Shown: positions 50,398 to 61,300 of the stretch, piece after piece
How the letters are laid out: every line of letters begins with the position of its first letter
How positions within the stretch are numbered: the first letter of the stretch is position 1
Assembly: GCA_049724395.1 (NCBI GenBank)
Contig: JAUGWO010000018.1
Coordinates: 1-64,000, forward strand
Origin: Spongospora subterranea f. sp. subterranea
Taxonomy: Eukaryota > Endomyxa: Phytomyxea > Phytomyxea > Plasmodiophorida
DNA length: 64,000 nucleotides
Direction of reading: 5' to 3'
Notes under the pieces: model-generated
Seen by the model: the letters and a program-made list of their open reading frames with translations, nothing else
The model's database searches: none
Told to the model about the DNA's origin: nothing
Position numbers and translations under genes: made by a program

Positions 50398-51548
50398 AAT
50401 AGTTGGGGTGCCAGATATCTGTGGCGAGCGAAAGTTGAGATCTTGTGATCAGCGGATTACAGGGTCGGGCTGGCGACGTCCCCGGACAGTGTAGTGATGA
50501 GTCTACAGTTCCTGGCGTTAGTGTGCGGTTGTCGGCACGGTCCGTCCCTTTATCCTGTGAGAATGACCAGCAGTTAATAACAATACCACTTACGATACAG
50601 CAGCATTGGGATTGGGGGTTGAATCAGGCAGACTGTGGTAAGTTGTGGTCTAGTGGAGTCCGACAGACACAGTCATGTACAGTTGCGATCACTGACACCG
50701 ACAATTGCAAACCCTACAGTAGTCCGATTATATTTGCGTTGTACACCTTTGTGTATATATGAAATCAAAGTTCAGTCAATACTGATTGGAGTCTGATTGG
50801 TGTGATAGTCCTGTGCGAGTGATATCTCCTCACAGCGTATTCAACTTGATGGTTGTTGACCCCATTCTTCTCCCGATAAGCATCCATACCGAAAAGAAAT
50901 CTGGCGAATCGTCTCATTGCTGCAGCTGACGCCACGTTCAGCCCCATCGGAATTACCCTCTCCAAGTCCTTGAACCAATGATTTCGCGTGATTTTTCCGC
51001 TGCGCCCCAAAACATTTCATCAATCCAGTTGAACTCTGGGTATAGGTTGGGGTAAACAATGATGATGCCTCCTGCGCTTGACACGGTCTCTTCTAACCAT
51101 TCTTGTTGCGACGAGAAATCGGGTTGGCTCGAAGGCAGTAAAACGCGCATCGTTCAGGCTCATCCCAGAAGTGGGTCAAAGGCATCTATCGGTAAGAATT
51201 TGGCGAATTTCTTTTTAGACAATGGCCATTAATTGCATGACCAGACTCAACACTAACTTTGTGCTCCACAATATCCCTTGTTGGTCCAATATCCATCTGC
51301 GTTTTTACCTGGCTTTATTCAATTTGAGAGTTGCAATGGTTGAGCCAACTGATTCGAAAGCTGTGATTTCTCGGAATACTTTAGCGATTTCGATTGTCAG
51401 CAAAACTTCCATATGCCCATGGCACTGGCACAAAACCTGGGACACCATAATGGATCTGCCAGATCCGTTTGGCCTCAAAACCTGCCTATCGCCTTCTAAA
51501 CAAATCGTCTTCGTACTATTATTTGACTCGAAACAAGTCTCGTCATGA

Positions 51549-52077
51549 GTTAATGAAACCAGCGAACTTTCGTTTGGAGTGCGCGAGTAAAGCTTCGCAA
51601 ATAACTCTAGAAACCTGATAAAAGGCTAAAGGGTGAAAACAAAAGGTTGGAAATGTCGTACCGTTTCCGATACTCAACAACATCTGGGCGCTCATGCCCA
51701 TCGGTATACGTGCCCTTTTTATATTCAATGTTTCGATATCCAAGCCGATGAAGCTATTTTCGTGCAGTCACTTTTGTTATAATGGTGGAATTTGTAAAGC
51801 CGAGGCAGTCGATCTTGCGCAGGCTTTCAGCTATTTTCCACGACGATAATATCGTCTGTTCGGCTTGGATTTCGAGACACTGAGTATAAGAAGGGCACGT
51901 GTATCGATGGACATGAGCGCCCAGATGCTGTTGAGTATTGGAAACGGTACGACATTTCAAACCTTTTGTTTGTACCCTTTGGCCCAATATTGCTGCTTTT
52001 ATCAGGTTTCTAGAATTATTTGCGAAGCTTTACTCGCGCATTCCAAACGAAAGTTCGCTGGTTTTATTAACTCATGT
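51549..52077. repeat. Large inverted repeat, about 200-bp arms, in element B
   Basis: Bases 51549-51750 are about 90% identical to the reverse complement of 51868-52077, with about 117 bp between them. Both arms carry the GTYxDGHE transposase segment and the following tttatcaggtttctaga sequence. The right arm has a small insertion (gcccaatattgctgc region). Confidence 0.88.
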
Positions 52078-52786
52078 CGATGTATTGATGTAGAGTCTGT
52101 TTATGACTTTATCTGAACTCGATTTTTGATTCAAATGATAGTAAGAAGACGATGTGGTTAGAAGGCGATCGCATTTCGAAAAAGAGAGACCATCGATCGA
52201 GTTTTTACGTGTTTGCCTTGGCAAGAAGCCTTGATTGTCTTAAATTGAAGAAAGTGCAATGCCCATTGACGAAGTCTCCGGCTGCGGTAATCAAAGCCTT
52301 TTCCTGCACCGAAGAGCACCTTGCTGATTTCCAAAGACGTTTTGATCCTTAAACTGGGATTCAGTTTAATCGCTTCTAAATACCTCAGTATGCACATATA
52401 TTGCACATTCTCAAACTTGTTGACATTGCGGTTTTCAGCAGTTTGACAATATCTCAGCAAAATTCATCGGTAGCGCTTTCGAACTCTTCGATGGTTGTGC
52501 AAAACCGTCATCATCAACTTCTCCTGGACAAATAATACAACCCCATCACCCTTAATGTCTGCTGTTTGATTTTGACCTGAACCAAATCAATGTGTGATCT
52601 TTTTACTTCGAATCATGGATTGTTCTCTTTGTTCGCGCCCTGGGTTGGACATGAACTGGCATAAAGCCATTTACAATAAGACACAGTTTTCATCTCTTTG
52701 TCGCTATCGTTTGATGGAAACATGTTATCAGATAGGTATAGACCAGGCTGATGAGGCGTATCACCAGGCTTGCAATGTCATATATG

Positions 52787-53142
52787 CCAAAATCTCTTGG
52801 TTTTCTTTCTCACGCGCATTTCGACGACCAAATCTCTATCGAGTATGCATCTTATACCGAAACTACAGAATGCCGACGGTCGTCGAAATGCACGTGAAAA
52901 AGAGAACCAAGAGATTTTGGCAGCTACTGCTCAATCGCATCGAATGTACCGACATTGTGATTACTCTCCGTGCGAAGTGCTGGAAATAGACATGCTTTAA
53001 CTTTGCCCCAAGAACTTCGCAGGAAAAATGATCAAGATTATAAAGTGATTTCTGCTTACTCTGCTTCAGTCTTTGTTGGTCGGCATTCTGTAGTTTCGTC
53101 ATAACATGCATACTCGACAGAGATTTGGTCGAAGCATCAATC
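52787..53142. repeat. Nested inverted repeats in element B
   Basis: Two overlapping pairs: ccaaaatctcttggttttct at 52788 with its complement near 52900-52920; and accaaatctctatcgagtat at about 52828 with its complement at about 53088-53138. They share the ctacagaatgccgac boundary around 52862-52872. The folded structure therefore changes partner within 350 bp. Confidence 0.8.
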
Positions 53143-53199
53143 GTATCGACTACTGTTTAATATTTCCCATCAATAGGATCAGCGCCAACTCATTATCAT

Positions 53200-53551
53200 T
53201 GATTGTGATGAAGTCTGAAGCCTCGGACAACATTATTCGATGCCCCTTGAAACCTTTGCAGCATATTCAGAAACAGTAAGTGACCCTTGCGTAATGCTGA
53301 AGGTTTCCTGGATAGCATTTGATGCCCCTAGTGTTGAAATATTACCAAAACGCGACTCTAATATATTCCAACCTTCTTGTGTACTTTTGAATTTCTCTAC
53401 AATGGGATAAATGTCTTCTTTCATGCTTATCAGCACAACATCATGTAACTTCTCATCCAGAAATGCATCGATATTTGGAGTCCCATTGATTGCCCCACTA
53501 GCTCCTATAGCCTTTGAGACCCAGTAAACACTTGCGACTCCATATCAAATA
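53200..53551 (-). mobile_element. Ty1/copia gag fossil, left-hand part
   Basis: Minus-strand sequence resembling the copia gag (UBN2-type) domain, including GWNILESRFGN and TQGSLTVSEYAAKV. The related N-terminal part of the same fossil lies beyond the mariner insertion, at about 55583-55690. This is a broken fragment; no LTRs were identified. It is older than the mariner element that lies in it. Confidence 0.65.
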
Positions 53552-55580
53552 CTCCCTCTGTCCGGAAATGATTGATAGATTTACGTTTTTTATTTTTCCG
53601 GAAATGATTAATAGATTCGTTTACACACCAAGTCGTGAGGAATATTGCCTGATAACCTGGTTTGCCGTCAAGATTCAATCAACGTGGCGGCAGCCTTAAA
53701 CCGACAGCTTCTCTATGGTTGAATCCCTGGTCCTATTGGAGCTTATAATTTTTTTCTATTCCCTCAATATTCCCTCAACACAGGTTGAGCTCTTCTCTCG
53801 CCAAGTTGATTAAATCTTGACAACAAACCAGATTATCAGGCAATTTTCCTATGGCTTGCAATTTTGCCTTGCTCATGTGGGGCCAGTTTGTAGTTGTTAC
53901 TCCCCTTAACAAGCATGCAAGACTCCATTGCCTGTTTGCAGAGGCAGGAATATGTAGTTGAGAGAGTCGCTCGACATGGCATGATATGCATTTTCTACTG
54001 CCTCGATGAGCTCGTCAATATTCTTCGGCGCCTCTTGATGCTGCAAAGATTGTATAGCTCGAAAAAATCCCAGGTCCAGCACTGTTGAAATCGGCGGCTG
54101 TTAGTGGGTTGACAGCGCAGTGAGCTGTTCCATCCGTCATCTGTCCCTGCTTTTACAACTGCTTCGTCATCACATTTAGCATGTGGACGAGCATTGTCCT
54201 GTTGAATGATGATTCTCGTACTTTTGCTTAGAATTAGGCCATTTCGATTTTATGGCAGGAATTACTTTGTCTGTCAGAATTTCTACATACGCGTCTAGGG
54301 TAACTTCATAAGGTTTGGTAATCATCGTCCCCGTGTCCCGATTCTCTGGATTTCCGCTTGGCTAACTCTTGACGAACAAATGGCCATATGCCTAATTTGC
54401 CATTGAACATCGTCTTTCGGTGAGGATCATATCGAGGTCTGGCGACCGCCGCCAAGAACATGACTCCTTACGATAAATCGTTTGCTTTTTACCGTCCTAT
54501 ATGGAACGTCTTCTTCCGGAAGCAGGTCAGTATTTGCTCTTGGCTTTGGTAAAATAAAACCACTTTTCATCCACATGAACAGTGTCACACTTAGCGTGAA
54601 AGGTGTTGGAATTTTCGTCAATCATTGATAATGCAAATCGCAGCCTTTCTCGACGATTATCCTCTGTCAACGTCGGCTTGAGGGTACTGGTGACTCGTTT
54701 CAATGTCCCTTCTTGCATAACATCGAATAACGTGCTTTGTTGGGATATGAGTTGCTGCAGACAGACTCCTAAGCGTTCCTCTCTGCCTTACAGGTGCCAA
54801 AGCTATTTTTTCTCGTATATCCTCTCTGTCGCGCTTCTTACGACCCGAACGTCCCTTGATTCTTGATTCGACATTGGCAAGATTGCCCGATTCGAAGCAT
54901 GTTTGCGCTTGTTTCCATATCCTGGCAACCACCTGCGTAGATAGTCCAAAGTTTGCTGCGGTGGTTTTAATCGCGCCGTGTTGAAGTTTGCCCGCGAAAC
55001 AATTCTGAAGTAGCGCCTGTAGCACCGCATTTCTGGTCTCGCTTGACGAGTTGGGAGCTCTTTTTGTCGCGTTTGGTTGCGATGTCAATCAACATCTAAA
55101 CTGTAATTTCAATAATGATCATGAGATACATTTACGTAACGATAGTCATTCGTAACGATAAGATTGTGACACGACTGGACTACACCATAGGAAAGAGCGC
55201 TTTGGCCTATCATGAAGACAACAGAAAAACTCAAGGCTTTTATTCACTTGGATTGCTAATAACTTTGCTTATATTGCTCCGTTTCCTTTCTACCTTGCTG
55301 CGTTAGAAAGGATTTACCACCTGGCATCCGATGGCGCAACTGGCCTATTGAAATCTCTGGAAATGACCTTCTGGCGGGTGATTTCGAGATAATAAACAAA
55401 ATCCTACTTTTCGATCGTGTGATACACCTTCGTCATTAAAAATGAATGTCCAAGATTATCACAGTGAATAGTTCTACATGTTAATAAACACATTTCACAT
55501 TTACTTAGTAATGGTTTTCATTTTCGGCCTTAATCTTTTCGTATGTCGCAAATCTATCAATCATTTCCGGACAGAGGGAG
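53552..55580 (-). mobile_element. Mariner-like DNA transposon (plant/oomycete MLE type)
   Basis: Perfect 31-bp terminal inverted repeats start ctccctctgtccggaaatga at 53552 and end with the complement at 55580. TA target duplications are at 53550-53551 and 55581-55582. The left end has an extra subterminal copy of ttccggaaatgattaatag. The 2,029-bp element carries a transposase on the minus strand (about 55075-53820): N-terminal HTH ALLQNCFAGKLQHGAIKTTA and LSTQVVARIWKQA, then RSGRKKRDREDI, VHVDEKWFYFTKAKSKY and LLPEEDVPYRTVKSKRF. It ends with LQHQEAPKNIDELVEAVENA. The frame changes at least twice, so the transposase is inactive, though the TIRs are intact and young. Confidence 0.92.
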
Positions 55581-55582
55581 TA

Positions 55583-55690
55583 ATTGTCATTGGTTAATGT
55601 TGGCACAATAGTTTGTAGCTTCCCAACTCGTTCTGCATCATTAGACGACATTCGACTGTTGATCTATGTAGTACAACTGTAGTACAGCCC
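55583..55690 (-). mobile_element. Ty1/copia gag fossil, right-hand part
   Basis: Minus-strand sequence just outside the right mariner TIR has gag N-terminal character (RVGKLQTIVPTLTNDN) and pairs with the fossil at 53200-53551. The mariner insertion split one gag gene. Broken; no age estimate beyond being older than the mariner. Confidence 0.55.
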
Positions 55691-55988
55691 TCTGTACTCT
55701 CGGTCCAGTAACGACAACTTTATGTCCCTCTGAATAAATCATTCTGATTCGAAGCTCTCAAGAACTCTTGTAAACCTTTGTTTACACATCTTCACCTATA
55801 CCGCTGGCTTTACTTTCGAAACCAATCCGCTATAAAACTACTCCGTAGTTGACACGACAGATCCGGAACAACACTCTTGAACGCCTTTCTGACTCGTTTC
55901 TGTTTGTTGTTGGAATTGGGAAGATCTCCCATCACTCACTTTTCCAAATGCGTATCTGCACCAGGTGTTCATTACAAAACACTTGAAG

Positions 55989-56332
55989 CTACAGTTCATT
56001 GATTTGGCAAAGCCAGTCATCTGGCTCAGAACTTACAAAATTGTCATCATCCTCCGACGCTAAGCTCTCGGAGCAGGAGATATTATCGTCGAGAGAAGAG
56101 GCAAAAAACAAATCACACTCTTCAATGCTGACCGTACTGTTTTGCGATGGTTGCTGCCAGGTCGAAAAGATGTTTTCGACGCGTGTAAAAGGGAGATACA
56201 CAGTCTGGGGTAACGAGTAAATAATGACTCTCCACTCTGCCACTGTATACACCAGACACTGTGCGGCGCGACCCCTGAGGATTTATTATCTGTCACGAAC
56301 CACCCTGGTTGATTTGCCGGCCATTTGCTCAT
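55989..56332 (-). CDS. Small acidic protein, start codon overlaps ISD11
   Basis: Two exons (56332-56273 and 56204-55989) joined by a 68-nt intron ending CCCCAG. The product of about 91 residues starts MSKWPANQPGWFVTDNKSSG, continues TVYLPFTRVENIFSTWQQPS, and has an acidic Ser-rich tail (CSESLASEDDDNFVSSEPDD) with a final WLCQINEL. No known domain. Phospho-Ser/acidic tails like this often mediate binding. Its ATG (56332-56330) overlaps the ISD11 ATG (56331-56333) in a shared CATG. Confidence 0.6.
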
Positions 56333-56624
56333 GACGCCACCTCCTGCGCCATCTCGTTCGGCAGTTCTATGTCTCTATCGCCAGCTGATGCGGGCTGGAA
56401 ACACATTTCACGACTATAATTTTCGATCGTATTCTGTTCGTCGTACAAGGGAGCGGTTCATCGCTTCCCGGGAGGCGTCCGCTGAAGAATCTCTCACCTT
56501 ATATATATCGGGTCTAAAAGAGCTACAAGTCCTGAAAAGGCAGGCTGCTCTCAACAATATGTACGCTATTGGGAAAAATTTTGCAGATTTACCTGCTTCT
56601 AGCAAAAAGCCCTCATCTATCTGA
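56331..56624 (+). CDS. LYRM4: LYR-motif protein ISD11/LYRM4
   Basis: An intron-free frame of 97 residues with ATG at 56331; an in-frame stop lies 24 bases upstream. The LYR tripeptide is in SRSAVLCLYRQLMRAG. Then HDYNFRSYSVRRTRERFIAS and LKELQVLKRQAALNNMYA match ISD11. It binds the cysteine desulfurase NFS1 and acyl-carrier protein in mitochondria and is required for Fe-S cluster assembly. The length is normal for the family (about 90-95). Confidence 0.9.
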   Translation: MTPPPAPSRSAVLCLYRQLMRAGNTFHDYNFRSYSVRRTRERFIASREASAEESLTLYISGLKELQVLKRQAALNNMYAIGKNFADLPASSKKPSSI

Positions 56625-57029
56625 CAAAGTCTGTTCTACCGATAATTCAAGAGTCATCCAAATATATTGCCAAGTTGTTAACAATTACTTATATTCATTC
56701 GCTGAATAGTGAGTCGCTGGCTCTTAGCTGTGTTGACAACTAGCCGACCGCTGGAGTTGCTAGGCGACTGATTCCTCATAGCGCTTGAATTTCTTTTTAT
56801 TATGATTGCCGCGTAGGGTCTTTCAACGGTTTTGCGTTTATTTTTTTCTTATGCGTCCTTTTGATGGTTTGCTCACGTCACGTATTCGAATTGCTTTTCA
56901 CATGGGGCTTTTTCACATGGGGCATACATCCCCCTTCACGAGCGGGATTGGCGCGTTTGCCCAAGGGCCAAACCTTACAAAAATAAAAGGGTTAGTGACG
57001 TCGTTGTTGTTATTGGGCCAGGTGATTAC
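56625..57029. other. Intergenic region
   Basis: About 400 bp between ISD11 and the Reeler-like gene with no supported gene. A short direct repeat (cacatggggc) occurs near 56899-56920. Confidence 0.4.
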
Positions 57030-58132
57030 TCACCCTCCATCGGTGCAAGTGACACCACGAAAGCTCACTTGAGCGACAGGTATGGCAGTTTTCATTGAGG
57101 CTTTGCCGCTGACCTTCGCAGAAGATTTTGTGGCTTTCTGCCCGACAGTACTTTTGGTCAGTTTAGCCATTCCAGAGTTTGCAGTGCTGAGTGCGGTCGT
57201 CGGTTTGTTGACTTCCTTGGGGCTAACTGCAATCTTGAGCCGCAATGTGTGGTTTTCAATGACAGAGCTCGGTGCAGTCGAAATAGATTCGGTACCGACA
57301 AATACGCTTGAGTTGCGAGGCTGACCAGCGGTGCTTGAGTTGCCAGCAATGCTTGAGTTGTGAGGATGACCAGCGGAGCTTGAGCTGCCAGCAATGCTTG
57401 AGTTGTGACGACCGGTGCTTGATTTCCCAGTTTGTGCGGTGCTTGCGTTGAGATGTTTACTGGCAGAGCTTCGCTTAACGCTAACGCTTGAACCATGTCG
57501 GCTTGGTTGCGTAGTGGCGATACGTGGTGCCTGCCAGATCAGGCTGCTGTACGTCAGGTTCTCAATGGCAGTAGTATGGACAGCCCTAATACTCAATAAG
57601 AGGATAGACCAACAAATACCTTCAGTTGCCTTACCCAACACCTCCTGCACCGCAAGCTGGCCAAATGGTCATTAACTCTCCAGTTTGGATGAATTTGCCG
57701 ACCTTTTGGAACCCCATTTCAGCTCTTGTTATAGAGCGAATTTAATGTTCCTAATACCTTATTTCTGGGAGCTGATTCGCCCCAGATAATCAGGCCTTCA
57801 AGCGTAGTATTATCTGTTGATCTTGCGACGACTCGGTATCTGCATCCAGCTACAATTTCCTTCACCTCTTTCCCGGAAATTGGCGCATGAAGCGATATTT
57901 GAGCAAGGTTCTTTCTAGAGAGAATATCCTTAGAGTTGTGAAGACCAGCGATGATCAACGACTCGACTGGTTGCGTGATATTTGTGCTCTTCAAGACGTC
58001 ACCCAGAGAGGTCGGCAGCCCATCACCAGGATTACAGAAGTATGAGGGTAAGATGGTTCCGTTGGAAAAAGCCAAAGCCGGTGCGGCAAATACTGCACAG
58101 ACGATTACAATGATCTCAGCACCTTTCATCAT
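57030..58132 (-). CDS. Secreted Reeler-like domain protein with Ser/Asn-rich tail
   Basis: ATG at 58132 (MMKGAEIIVIVCAVFAAPAL), a clean signal peptide. Exons join at 58.13-57.74 kb (LPSYFCNPGDGLPTSL, VKEIVAGCRYRVVARSTDNT, GLIIWGESAPRNK), then VGKFIQTGELMTIWPACGAG, then AVHTTAIENLTYSSLIWQAP, introns about 55-60 nt. The VxxGxxYxV..., GFIxWGxxAP-like and final WxAP pattern resembles the Reeler (reelin N-terminal) domain. The tail is Ser/Thr/Asn-rich with two or three units such as HNSSIAGSSSSAGHPHNSS, all carrying N-glycosylation sites, then a Lys/Thr-rich end. Reeler proteins are usually extracellular or immune-related. Family assignment is moderate. Confidence 0.72.
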
Positions 58133-58303
58133 GAGGTATGAAATACAAAATCACTCTGGCCGAGACGTAATCACAGTGGGTTAATGTTATTAAACAATGT
58201 TAATCTGGAATATCGGTTGTTCGAGACATGTTCCGGAATGTTCGAGGTCAACTTCGAAGCCAATCACCACTTACTGCAATAGGTTGTGTTAACAATGAAT
58301 AGT

Positions 58304-61300
58304 TTATATATGCAATGAGGCTTGCTGGAGAGCAAACATGCTAAAAATTTCTTCCAAGGACGTCTGAGATATCGAGTAATATTCAATGCCTTCAACAGAT
58401 TCCATTACTGAGAAAAGATCCGACAACAGTAGCGACGGGTCGATAATCTGTGGCGAAATTAAGTCAAACATGTGTACAAACAGTATCAAAATAGGCGTAC
58501 TTCGAATCCTATATGTAGTCCATGCTTGCCTTTGAGAGTAACCGTTGGCCATGCCTGGAAGAGGACCTTCATGATTTTATCGCACACCAGCTCTTGGCTC
58601 CACCATGTTAGGAATTCCTAAAATGCATTGACAACAATGAATGGTTGAATTGTTCGTTATTTTACCTTCGCCGGAATAAGCTGTCCTGTCTTTAACCTCG
58701 GCCCGAATAACGAGGATAAGACCTTATCCTCGATTTGCGCATCACCCAAACGAAGGCACAGGGAGCCCAGATTGCTTGCAGTCAATGATTCAAAATCGTT
58801 CAGGTTGCACGTCATTAATAATGTTTGAACATCCATCGCTTTGCTCCGAACTTCAATGGTATATCCACCGCCGAACCTGAGCACAAGCGCTCAGCTGATC
58901 TCAGTAGTAAAAACTAGTACAATTAGAAAATACTTCGTCTTTAGATGCTGAATTGACCCTAAACATTTCAGACGACCGTCGATGAGTATTGCAACCCGTG
59001 AGCAAAGAGCCTCACATTCTTCCATTGAATGCTATCGTCATTTCACGATTAGGTCATACTATGCGCTACTTCCGTAAATACCGTTGTTAAGACAAGGGCG
59101 GCTTTTGTCGATTGAACTGTATCTAAAATCGAACTCCAAAGAAATCTTTTAGCATGAGGACTCCATTCCAGTCGAGGGCTCATCTAAACGAAAATTAGCC
59201 AACAGCTTCAAATAATTGAGATATTGACAGATAGGTTCACTTTTCATCTACACGTTCAATTATGCAATCGTACCGAGAAAAATGACAGGGGGTTGCCCAA
59301 TCATGGCAATTGCTGCGGATAATTTCCTTTTGTTGCCACCGGAAAGATATTGAGTTGGGACATCTTTATAAAGATGAAGTTGCATGGCTGCGATGGAATC
59401 CGCCACACATGTAGGCCGCACTCCCCGGATCCTGCAATACATCCTATATCGCGAAATTGAGCTACAAATTGTGCACGCAAAACAGAATTACTTCAAATGT
59501 TCTTCCACAGTAAGCACATCAAACAGCGCATCGAACTGGGGACAATACCCTGCATGTTTCCTGTAGCATAATCAGATGTCGATTGCTTACCTGAAGCACA
59601 GCGAATATCGCACCTTGCAGAATAAACATCCAATTGAATATCATTTCCTGCAATGCGAGCAGTTCCTTTTGTCGGTATTTGAAATCCAGTTACACATTTG
59701 AGAGTGGTGGTTTTTCCAGCTCCATTGACTCCCAAATACCCAAAGCATTCTCCTCTCGATACGCCCAGCCAAAGTTCATGAAGCGCCACCTTCCCTGTTT
59801 GGTAGACTTTGGACATTCCTAAGATTTCTAACGGATACGCTTCGGGATCAGTGTTTTGTTGCATCCGCAACCGCTCCACAACAACGTCCTGATTGGCGAA
59901 TAACATTATAAAAGCAAAGACGATAAGCGCTTCTTACCTGATCTTCAATGAAGTTCGACGTGCTTCGGGTGCGAAAAATACCCTCTTTCACTGAGTTCAA
60001 TGATGCAGAGATTGATGATCTCAATGAAAAGCACCCTAAACAAATCAGGGAACGAACAGATTTAAAGTTACAGTTTCATACATTTTGTGTTTTCATGTGA
60101 AGCCGTTTGGTGGCTTTCGTTCCAAAAGAGTCCAATGAACGACAGAAGAAACGTAAGAACTGAATAATTCGTAAATATCAACACCTGTACGATTTGCGCA
60201 TATACCGAGATAGACAAAATTAAGACTTAACAGTTGGAAGGCGTTGCTCATCGTTCCAGCAGCATTGCACAATTCCCAATCATACTTTTGAAAGCAAACT
60301 TGAAGAGTCTAAACGACAGATTCAATAGGCATTACTGCACAAAAAATGAAAAAAACTGTACATTGAGCTGAATTCGAAGCAGGCCATCCATTAAATTAAA
60401 GGCGGGGAATATAAGTAAACCATATCTCGAAAAGTTATATGCATCGACTGTAGTGAAATCTTGCTGGCCTAGAGCAAACGTCTCAATTGTGTCCAACTGC
60501 ACAACTGGAAAGACCCCAACCAGGAATCGTGATAGCGAATGACTTCATAATATATGCAATAATTCCTAGAGAGCAAGTTCAGTCCTGATTCAATTTCAAG
60601 AATGATTGAGCGACAACCTAAGCCGGCTCCAGTCGCAATGTTGAACACCAATAACATTGACAGAGCTCGTGGAGCTGAATCGAACTTAAACGAGAGCCAA
60701 TACGTGAAAGGTATCACAGCGAATGCATACGCGGCCATCAAAGCAACAGTGACGTAATATCCATCAAAATAAGAGCCTAATGGACCGGAATCTTGAAAGC
60801 CAGCGTTAGAATGACCAAAGCGAGTAGTAAATGGGCCTGCTTACAATATGCGATAATAACACATGCAGATGCCACAGTGACTGAGAAGCAATTGTCATGA
60901 GTTTTGAAAATATGCGAACCATAGCACGTTTTTACCAAAAATTGTGGAAAGGTCCCATATTGTTGCACCTGCCCAGTAAGTAATTTTCCTCACACCACTC
61001 ACGAGTTGCTGGAATTTTGTATTATGTAAAGACTCTGTTTCCATTACTGCATGAGCGATAACAACTGTAAAACATTCATATCAGCAATTCATTTATTTTT
61101 GACAAAATTGTACCTGATGGACCGAACAAGAACGCTAATAGGATGGATAAAGATTTGACAAATGCGTTAACAGCACCTGTGATCGTAGAAAGGATTCGGT
61201 TAGGGCAATATACCTGGAGAAATTGCATAAGTCAGCGAAATTATGCAACAAAAAACAATGTTTGAGCTGTACGTTCGAATCCCAGTGGTTCGCTCCGCCA

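Larger units (their letters stand above)
50765..53150 (-). mobile_element. Decayed DDE-type DNA transposon (element B), same family as element A
   Basis: Minus-strand fragments in several frames match element A block for block. From the C-terminus at 50765: AMRRFARFLFGMDAYREK, QPDFSSQQEWLEETV, NADGYWTNKG and LRPNGSGRSIMVSQVLCQCH around 51230-51480. Then KKGTYTDGHERPDVVEYRK-like sequence at about 51690, and LRQWALHFLQFKTIKASCQG at about 52230. An N-terminal QRLKQSKQK segment sits near 53070. Parts are inverted-duplicated at 51549-52077 and 52787-53142. The transposase is disrupted many times and inactive. Confidence 0.75.

Noticed and set aside
50445-50762. Cys-containing 105-codon plus-strand frame as a gene
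   Set aside because: No ATG, no signal peptide and no recognised domain; left unannotated.
61268-61290. Possible tRNA T-arm (cgttcgaatcccag)
   Set aside because: No D-arm or anticodon arm at the right distance; it lies in the ABCA gene.
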